Shown here piece after piece: positions 55,952 to 64,000 of a stretch of DNA of 64,000 nt. The notes under the pieces were generated by a model that made no database searches, was not told where the DNA came from, and was given only the letters and a program-made list of their open reading frames with translations. Position 1 is the stretch's first letter; each line of letters opens with the position of its first letter. A program made the position numbers and the translations under genes. The stretch comes from Acholoe squamosa (Eukaryota; Annelida; Polychaeta; Phyllodocida; Polynoidae): contig OX439050.1 of assembly GCA_949317995.1 (NCBI GenBank), forward strand, positions 23,571,839 to 23,635,838. The letters are read 5' to 3'.

Positions 55952-57150
55952 GTGTATAGCCCGGACGTAATAACGTCCGAACGGTTAGTACATGGGTTAG
56001 ACAACCTCGCGGAAGCTAACCCTGATGGTCAATTAATTGTCCAAAAGAATGGCAATGGGACATTAACTGTCCAAACCCATTCGAACCCACAGGATGTAGA
56101 TGCTGCATCATGGAGAGAACCCGGACCTCATTATACTCTGGATAGTGAGGAAAATATACCTGACTCTGTATGGAGAGAACAATTCATACAGAGAAGGAGT
56201 ACCTTAATAGGTCAACAATCACATGTTGACAAATTAAGCAATTCTATGTTCGAGATTGGTGGTAGCACTAACCCAGAACATCCGGCTCCAATACCAAAAA
56301 GGGTAAGATTCGGAGAACTACCATATAATGTACCCAGACCAGGTCTGCCTATTTTGGATTACAGCAAAAGATGAAGTGGTTATTGAAAAACTACATCTTG
56401 AGGATGATCTTGTTGGTATGCGAGCCAAATTCGAAACCAGGAAGAATGAATATCTGAAAGAACTACAAACAGAAGAGATGAAACTCCAAGAAATGAGAAA
56501 AATCATTCAATAAGGAGTACGACAATAGACACACTCGTATTCAAACGTACATTGATACGAACGATCAGCTTTGTCATGATAAGGTCAACTATGAAGCTGA
56601 TATAAGTCACTATCAGAGTGAGTTAGAAAAATTGAAACTTCAGTGTGATAAACAAGCTGAAGACAATGAAACAATCCGGATGGGTATTATAGCATATAAT
56701 AAACAACTGGAAGAAGATAGACAGAAACTCACTAATGAGCCACAGGAGGTGCAAAGTACTGCACTGACTTTAGACAAATGTGACACGATCTGCGAAAAGG
56801 GGTCTTAGTGCAGGGGGCCCTAAGACCCCTTCTTGCAGTCCATGCCACAAATATGTAGAGGCCGCTTAATTGACTATAGGTAATATAGATCCGAACGTGG
56901 TTTCTACAATGTTAGCAAATATGGGTCAATCCGTTACACCCATCAGGTATAATCCATTTGTTACTGATAGGGCAGATAAGAATGTAATTTCTGGTATCTA
57001 TAAGAAACCAGATCATTCTGCATCTGGGGGAGTGGTTGATTCGAACAGTATAACTGTACAAGTCGGCTCAAGCCAAACCCCCATAAGTAGTGCTCCAATA
57101 CCAAATGTTCCTAAACAGGACCTGGTAGGGTATACGTCCAGTCAGACCTG
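55952..57150 (+). pseudogene. Gag of LTR element A (fossil part)
   Basis: N-terminal region with SVWREQFIQRRSTLIGQQSH, a charged coiled-coil segment (LVGMRAKFETRKNEYLKELQ, then EMKLQEMRKII) and a later block with IRYNPFVTDRADKNVISGIY. The YNPFV-D block recurs in the gag at 63.25 kb, showing a shared family. Confidence 0.6.
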
Positions 57151-57159
57151 AGGTCTCTC

Positions 57160-58490
57160 TGGAGAATCGGGAAATGAGAAGGTTTCTTGCTCAATGGACC
57201 GAGCTTGAAGTCCAGAAGGGCGTGTTATACCGTTGAAAGCCATGTAATAATTGTGAGAGACTCATACAAGTGGTTATACCACATGCAATGAGGCATGACA
57301 TCATGTATTATTGTCATGGCCATCGGACCAGTGGTCATTTTTGAAGGAAACGCTCATTAGCAAGACTTTCTAAAAAATACTATTGGCCCGGCATGTCACG
57401 AGACTTGCAAAGATGGGTAACCACCTGTCCGGATTGCTGTAAAAACAAACCCGGACTCGGGATGGGTAAACTTCCCCTATCTCAGGAACTTTTCAGAGTA
57501 AGATTCGCTCGAACCGGAGTAGATATCATTAATGGATTCAACACAACCGCTAATGATAATACCTGTATGATGGTAGTGTGTAATTACTATACGAAGTATA
57601 CTAAAGTTTTCCCGCTACCGGATCACAAAGCAGTCACCTGTGCCGAAGCCTTTGTAAAAGGTCAGGTACTGACCTTTGGTGTACCACTTATGCTACACAG
57701 TGACCAAGGTAGAGAGTTCGAATCGAATCTCTGGCAAAGAATGTGCGAATACCTAGCCATTTGCAAAACTAGGAACAATCCATATCGACCTCAGAGTGAT
57801 GGATTGGTTGAAAGGTTCAATAGAACCCTCATCCAGGTCCTTAAGTCACTTGTAAATGAGAACATGGATGACTGGGATGAGCAGTGCCATTTCGTGACAC
57901 ATGCTTATAACAGTACGGCACATTCGAGTACTTATTGTACTCCTAACCTGTTAGTGTTTGGAGAGGATTTAATAATGCCTGCAGATTTGGTATTCGGAGT
58001 TGTAGGTATGGATCCGGAACTACCTTGCCATGTAGTTTTCGTTGAATGTTTACGGGATAGATTCAAAAAAAGCACATGAATCTGTCCAGATTGATTTAGA
58101 GAAAAGTGCCAAATCGCAGAAAGTAGGTTATGATATAGATTTGAAAACTCGAAAATGGTCTGGGAGGGAGACCTCCACAGAAATGTATGGTGAAGGATTC
58201 GATAAGATTCTGAATCTGAATCGAATAGTGAACCAGGAGAAGAACCCGATACCGAAGAGAGGCAGGGGTAGGGCTAGGAAGGTGTCTAAATCAGTACTGC
58301 CAACGCTAATACAGACTAAGCGTGGTAGTGTTAAAAAAGTCTCGGCAGGTGTAGACAAGAAGAGGAGGAAGGGTGTTGCGAAGGCCAAGAAACACCTAGA
58401 GAAGGCTCCTCGAGTTGTCAGGTCCAAAAAGGAACTATCCAAGGAAGGGGTAGTCGTCCGCCGCAGCCCTCGACTTGCCTAGAGGACTGC
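57160..58490 (+). pseudogene. Gypsy-type integrase of LTR element A (fossil part)
   Basis: Zinc-binding region (MRHDIMYYCHGHRTSGH and WVTTCPDCCKNKPG), core FARTGVDIINGFNTTANDNT, VPLMLHSDQGREFESNLW and NNPYRPQSDGLVERFNRTLI (D, D, E residues), and the GPY-like THAYNSTAHSSTYCTPNLLV. The C-terminal tail is very basic and ends RRSPRLA. Confidence 0.88.
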
Positions 58491-58977
58491 AGTGACCTAA
58501 CCTGTAAACACAACGAGTGAAATGTTTTACATTTAAAATGGAACGGATAACAACTGACCCGAAAGGTCTAATTGCCATCGCTGTATGATGTACCAGTGGG
58601 TAGTGGACAGATAATCCGGTGGGTTTGCTTAAGCTTTCCATAAAACTCCACTTAAAATCCCTAGACGAGCCAACAGCATGGGCGATAATTACCTGAAAAC
58701 ATTCAGTTGACATCATCGCGTCCAGTCTTGACTGACCTCTCGTGACCCCGCTCGCAAGCGTAGAAATGACGTCACAGAACCAAGCGTGTCACCATATTGT
58801 TTTTAGTGGAAGTCGAGGCGGACAAGCTATTGTCTGTCCGCAGATTCTCTACTAAAGAACAGTTTGCACAACCCACAGAGTCGGTTCTCAGGAAGGCGGC
58901 TCCGCTCTTTGTTGGCCCCCTGACACCGTTAAGTCGGGAAAGGAGTTGTCAGACTCCCGAGTAGATTCTTCCAGTCA

Positions 58978-61499
58978 TGGCTAAGGAATCCGTAACTGTA
59001 GCCAAGCTATCCGGTGACCCAGATAAGCTGACTCCGACATCAGATGCTTTCCCGGAAGCATTATCACCTGTAACACAGGCGGACAATGACCTGATGGAGG
59101 TGGATGAAACCACTGATCTGTCATTCGAGGACAAGTAGGCTTCATTCTTTTTGAATGAGCCAGAAAAGCCAGTTTCACCACTTCCTGACGAAGGATCTGG
59201 AGACGCTTCGAAGCCAGTTGAAGTGATGCAAAGTGCCACCGGATCTGACACTACCCAGGTAGATGGATCCAAGGACCGTGAAGAAATGGATAGGGAACCC
59301 ATTCAGGATAACCCTTTTCCAGCTTACTACGATGGGAGGTATCTGTATGTCCATCCGGAACTACAGGTACAGAGTGTGGACTCTGAAGGAACCCCAATTA
59401 AATTGGACCTTCAAGTACACCAGGCTATCGAGGATGTGATACACCCGCTCCAACTCGAGAGGACGCCACTGGAGTGGCTTAAGAACTGGACCTGGTTCCA
59501 GCAAGGACTCATGGTGGATATATCCTTCCAGGAGTCAGTGTACGCTGCAAACATAGCCTTCGATCTGGGAGCCTATCCCAAGCCCGATAAGTCTCAGTGG
59601 CATGTGACACGTGAAATTGTCAACTGGGTGGGTTGTGTCTCGGATTCCTGAGGTCAAACATATCCCCACCCGAGAACCATCCAACACGACCTCCATACCA
59701 TGAGGGAGTTCCGGGAGGCCGCTTCTAAATTCGAGAAGTGGGACGATGGCTACTACATAGTAGAAGCCGAGATCACCCAGTCAGGAACTCTTCCCTCCTA
59801 GAATTGGACCGCTATGCAGCTCTCCATATGATAATCCAACGTCTTATGGCAGCTGAAGATGAAGCTCGACATAAAACGAGAGATGAGGAGACGGAATTGA
59901 AGGCAAGTGCCCCTCCAATTCCCGATCTGAGACTAGATGCTAGAGGATAGGATACTCCTAAATCTGTCTCTAGTGTTACTACCGGAAAACCTGCGGATCC
60001 GGAAACCCCAAGCACCTGGGGTGAGGCTTCTTCCTCTGGAAAGGCCAAACCTGAAGCTAAGGATCTGGACCTGGATCTGGCAACTTTCCAAGAACAGGAG
60101 GTCTGCCTCAAGTCGACTTAAGAATCTGCCCGATTCTGCCAAAGCCGAACAGAAACTCAGTACAAAGGGTGCTAGCAGTTCGGGTGCCGCCATGGAGGTG
60201 GACTCATCCAATGAGGATTCCTCAGTAGAGTATGATGAGAAAAGTGTCCCATCTACTCAGACAGAAGCAGAGCTTTGGTCAAACGCTATATCAGGTTTCG
60301 AGACCCGAGGGCCAACCTGCTTCCAGGACTGTGCGTATGGAGTGAAGAAAGACGGCTCCACCCTGTACGCTTGTCCCGATCCTATCAATAAGAATGGGGA
60401 ATCAGACGACAAATATTGGATGCATCTTACAGACGAGGATCCTAATCCGAGCAAGGCCTATCGCAAGAAGTGGCTCATGCTTAACTATGCGGAAGGGTAT
60501 TATACCTATACCCAGAGGCGGAATGGGCACTCGAGAAGTGGTACAGTGACCCTCAAAAGTCCTCTATCTGCCAGGATGCCAGTGATGTTTTGGTCCGCAC
60601 CTCGAGTACTTCAGCCCGGTTCCAGAGACATCTGGTAGAAACGCACTTTCACCATCGCCCGGTTTACATCTGTGACCCGTGTTATGGTAAGAAAGGGAAG
60701 AAATGCACTACAAAGGTGACTTTCAACCGGCGTTGCGATCTGGCAAGACACCAGAAGAAGGGACATGCAGAAGGTCTTGATACAGCTTGCAAACGGATCA
60801 TGGAGCTGCATCAGGAACTCATGAAGGAGTTTGATAGTTTAAGTGCGGATGCTTAGACAAAGATCCGACCGGGGGACCAAGTCCTCTGTGAGGTTCCGAA
60901 ATCCAAGGATTCGAAACTACAAGCAAAGATTGTCCTGACTCCCGGATAGGGCAAACTGGATATGCATGAGAGCCTATGGCAGAAGTGCGAGGAGTCAGGC
61001 AAGGATGGTAAAAGAGCCCGGGAGAGAATTAGAAGAGACCAGAGCCAGGGTGGACCCGCTAATGGTCAGGGTAAACCCAACACCCAGCCCAGGGCGGATG
61101 ATCGTTTCAGATCCCCCCTGGCACATCACCCACACGAGCTCAGCCAGAGTACTCTTGTCTTCAAGAAACCTGGCACTGCCGGCTATGCAAGAGCAGCAGC
61201 TTAACAGGGTAAACTAGATAAAGATAGTTTCCCGTCAATGTCCCAAGGTCCTGGACCCGGGAGCCAGACCTTGGTCATTGGAAAAGGGGGTCGCCTTGTA
61301 CCCAAAAAGGCCCCAGCACCTGCCGCTGCCGGATCCGCAGGTGTCGTATCTCCTCAGCAGGTGTTGACCACCCCTGAACAGGTACAATTGTATCTGGAGA
61401 TGGGGATGAAGCAAAACCCGCCACCCGGATACTGTGTCCCTATGGCACCTTCGGGTACGTCCAGAAGCCCAACATCGGGAAATGTCGTTCCTGTAGTAG
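58978..61499 (+). pseudogene. Downstream extra reading frame region of an LTR element (fossil part)
   Basis: Lies between integrase and an LTR, where envelope or accessory genes occur. Begins MAKESVTVAKLSGDPDKL and includes ERTPLEWLKNWTWFQQGLMV, CFQDCAYGVKKDGSTLYACP and a zinc-finger-like RPVYICDPCYGKKGKK followed by FNRRCDLARHQKKGHAEG (C-x2-C ... H-x4-H spacing). Ends in a Pro/Gly/Ser-rich segment. No signal peptide or membrane segment, so not an envelope. Function unknown; broken, with several breaks. Confidence 0.5.
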
Positions 61500-61853
61500 T
61501 GTAGGGGCCGGCATCGTTGTATATATATTAGTGTGCTTCATTCGAGAGACGTGCTCGTGTGGTACTCGTTCCTTTTATGCCAACCAGGTGTCGCTTCGCG
61601 ATACCCATTTGGTACAAGAGGGGGCAGCACCATGCCTCGCGTCCAGCTTCTACTAAGAAGCCAGATGATCAGCAGAAGGGGACTGGACATGGTCCAGTCC
61701 AGACGTGTGTTTTGATCTCATAAATAAAAGCCTATCCGAGCGGTAGGAAGTCTGGGGCTTTGCCCAACCCGAACTACTTGTGTTGTGTTGGTATCTCTAG
61801 TGATAAGCGAGCCAAAGAGCCACCCAATATATAAGTCGAAACGAACCGTTACA
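61500..61853 (+). repeat. LTR of retroelement B
   Basis: Starts TGTAGGGGCCGG and ends ACCGTTACA. Carries TATATATATTAG at about 61518, AATAAA at 61723-61728 and a perfect 9-bp hairpin GGACTGGAC-ATG-GTCCAGTCC just before it. Directly followed by a primer site. A 3' partner is outside the window. Its start was chosen by the TG rule and is uncertain. Confidence 0.6.
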
Positions 61854-61854
61854 C

Positions 61855-61869
61855 TGGTGCAGTGACCAG
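61855..61869 (+). other. Primer-binding site of retroelement B
   Basis: TGGTGCAGTGACCAG, one base different from the site at 55928, two bases after the LTR end. Confidence 0.6.
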
Positions 61870-61988
61870 TTGGTTCGGGGGTGGAGCGCGGCCAAACAAG
61901 CCACAGGCAACCTGGGCTAGAGGGATTCGAAGAGGATGACTACACATCCCAGAACCTGCTGTTAGACTAGAAACCGGGTCAACAGCAT

Positions 61989-64000
61989 GTGTATAACCCG
62001 GAAGGTGTCCAGACAGTTTTCTCGACACCGGGTCTAACAGACGATCCCACCAGAATTGGAGATGGGATCGTTAAACTGTATCCAAGTACACCTAGACAGG
62101 TTGCTTCGGATAAGGAGGTATTAAGCGGGTTGGTTAAACCTGCCAGGTTAGACTTGAGTGATTGGTCCCAAGTTCTAACTAGTAGGCGCTAGCTCGGACC
62201 TAACATCCCAGCTAGCGCATCGGGTATTTTGGTAACCCCTAAGGCTCAAAGTCCAATCCAGCGGACGGAGATGCCTACGAGGGGTGAAGTGAATGGGGCG
62301 GTCCGACCAACTCGGGTGGCCCCATTGATGACATTGTCAGATCACGAGAGCGATGATGAAAGGGATGGAGAAGATCCAAAAGGATCTACTAGCGCCAAGA
62401 GAGATAGCACCCGAGAGACAATACCGAGGAGCTCGGAAATGTATTCTCTGGGGCTATCCCTAGACGAAGGCTTATCTGACTCCGTGTTCAATCTGGGGGG
62501 CAGCCGTAAGTCAAGGTATGGACGTCGGATGGGCCCCGGGTATAAGACAACCGCGGCTTATTTAAAAGCCAAAGAAAAGGTAGAGCAACAAGCTAAGAGA
62601 CAGCATGAACAATTCATAGACGAGACAAAAAAAACGGATTAGAAAACTTTGTTCTATCGAACAGGAGGCGATCCTAAAGGAATCAGACCTCAAGTATCGT
62701 TTGTCATCTCTAGCCCACCGGTTGGAGTTGAAAGAAAAGGACGAGAAGGAAAGAGAGAGTAAATTGGCTGACCTAGAAAGGGAGGAAGCCAATATGCGAA
62801 GGGCGGTTGACAACGCTAGAGCCAAGGAAGTCGCTAAGGCTCGGGATGTAAATAAATTGCAGTCCAAGTTGCATGCTATGGAGGAGAAGTTGAAAAGACT
62901 TCAACTCCGTAAAGCGGAGACAGAAGCTAAGTTGGTCGCGGAGCAAGACGAGATCCTTAAGGAGACCACCAAGTACCAAAGGTCTCAGAAAGAAAAAGGT
63001 GAGAAGTATCGTCTATTGAAGAACGGAACCGAGCTGTGGCAGACAATGAGAAGATCCAATCCTAGATTTTATCGGAGAATGCTCAGTTAAGAGAAGAACA
63101 GAGGAACTGACGTGGCAACCTTAACAATAAATAAGTCCGCTATGGAAAGCTACTTGCAGGAACAGGAGCATGCGGACGCACCGCCAAGAAGTAAGGATCA
63201 AAATCCAGACTCTACTGTCTCCTGTTTGACTCCTAAGCATCCGACAGGGGGCGTACAACCCGTTTGTAAATGACAAACCTCTCGAAATGTTGATCAAGGG
63301 GGTGTCTACGTCAGAACCCAAGATCAGAATGGCCGGACCAGTAGAGTTCGCATCAGTGAAGTTCCGATAGTCCATAATTTGGACCCGGACTACATACCAA
63401 GAGACTGTTCCGACACTAGTGCCGAAACAAGGGGATTCCACATACACATGGATCAAACAGATAATGTTGGGCTGGATGCAGGTAATCCTGGCAACCAGCA
63501 AAATTCTCAAAGTGGCAGTAGCCAGCAAGGACAGGCTGGCCAGGCGCCTAATGACAGTGGTCAAGGAGGTCAGCCAATATGAACGGGCATGGGGGTGATG
63601 GTGCTTCGGGTACCAACCCCAATGCAGGGAGTGGAGGTTATACGAGTACCAATGGTTCGCAATGGACGTATACCCAACCACCACAACCACCACCGAACAA
63701 CACCAGCTTCGGCGGTTTGGGAGGCAATCGAACCTTGAATGAAACCAAGGCGATTGAATGGAGCAAACAACAATGCAGTAGATTGATGTATGCCCACAAT
63801 TCAGCCCGAAGGGTTGCCGTCATTCCTAAGGAATACGACGGTACTCGGCCATGGAAAGAATGGTTTGAAGATTTCATCGCCGTGATGAATTGTAATGGAT
63901 GGACCCCATACAAGGCTAAGCCTTTCAACAAGGTTTTCAACAAGCAAAAGGATGCTAAAACGCCATCCGAAGCCTGGGGCGAAGCTAAAGCTAACAGCAA
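61989..64000 (+). pseudogene. Gag of retroelement B (fossil part, partial)
   Basis: Parts in order: leader MYNPEGVQTVFSTPG; Ser/Asp-rich linker; long charged coiled coil (SKLADLEREEANMRRAVDNA, LQSKLHAMEEKLKRLQLRK); the AYNPFVNDKPLEML block; a Gly/Asn/Gln-rich low-complexity segment (GNPGNQQNSQSGSSQQGQAG); and a capsid-like KEYDGTRPWKEWFEDFIAVM with CNGWTPYKAK near the edge. Large coiled-coil gags of this type are unusual among Gypsy elements. Confidence 0.65.

Larger units (their letters stand above)
55690..58975 (+). mobile_element. LTR retroelement A, internally deleted fossil
   Basis: A 5' LTR remnant (TATA-like 'ttataaag' at about 55711, AATAAA at about 55831, end ...CCATTACA at 55926) leads into primer site TGGTGCCGTGACCAG (55928-55942) and gag (from 55952). 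The integrase region begins at about 57160 with no protease or RT between, so a large internal part is missing. Broken, with several breaks. The LTR start is not resolved. Same broad family as the element at 61.5 kb. Confidence 0.7.
61500..64000 (+). mobile_element. LTR retroelement B, 5' part, runs off the window (fossil)
   Basis: LTR, primer site and a long gag region up to the window edge; pol would lie beyond 64000. The visible part is broken in a few places. It abuts the extra-frame region of the preceding element with no gap, so the LTR at 61500 may serve both as 3' LTR of the upstream element and 5' LTR of this one. Confidence 0.7.

Noticed and set aside
58490-58977. Possible LTR between integrase of element A and the next reading frame
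   Set aside because: No polyadenylation signal, no similarity to the LTR ends at 55.9 or 61.8 kb, and no TG/CA boundaries with support.

Overview
The window looks like nuclear DNA of an invertebrate animal, probably marine. It has short exons with consensus splice sites in long AT-rich introns and intergenic DNA, CARD-type death-fold exons, many micro- and minisatellites, two Polinton (Maverick) fragments, several Ty3/Gypsy-like retroelements and tRNA-derived repeats. Nothing suggests a prokaryotic or organellar source. I cannot fix the phylum; amphioxus, hemichordate or lophotrochozoan would all fit.

Host coding content is sparse. From left to right: a last exon of an unrecognised protein (2279-2446, +); a three-exon 3' end of a CARD gene whose first visible exon is a 21-copy, 42-bp coding minisatellite (13451-15260, +); weak candidate exons at 18775 and 21556 (+); a second CARD-like gene (34585 to about 36631, possibly 37139, +); a last exon with one membrane segment and a basic tail (54188-54436, +); and, convergent with it, the last exon of a methyltransferase-like protein (55241-55434, -).

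Mobile DNA dominates. 3005-5140 resembles a miniature LTR element whose 227-bp terminal repeats carry a tRNA-Arg-like sequence. 5238-6340 holds a pair of promoter-like direct repeats. 6591-8440 is a Polinton fragment with protease and major capsid genes. 9802-10205 is a 404-bp hairpin-rich insertion with an 8-bp target duplication, and its left end repeats 45 bp of that capsid gene. 24003 to about 28735 is a decayed Gypsy element. 37480-53490 is a second decayed Polinton whose DNA polymerase gene is interrupted by a Gypsy-like element with an envelope-like gene, which is itself interrupted by an 885-bp inverted-repeat transposon: a three-level nest. From about 55690 to the window end lie LTR elements with coiled-coil gag, one with an extra downstream reading frame containing a zinc-finger-like motif.

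The two CARD loci probably belong to a local innate-immunity or cell-death family, and Polinton 2 may lie in an intron of the second. All virus-like elements appear broken and are treated as fossils.
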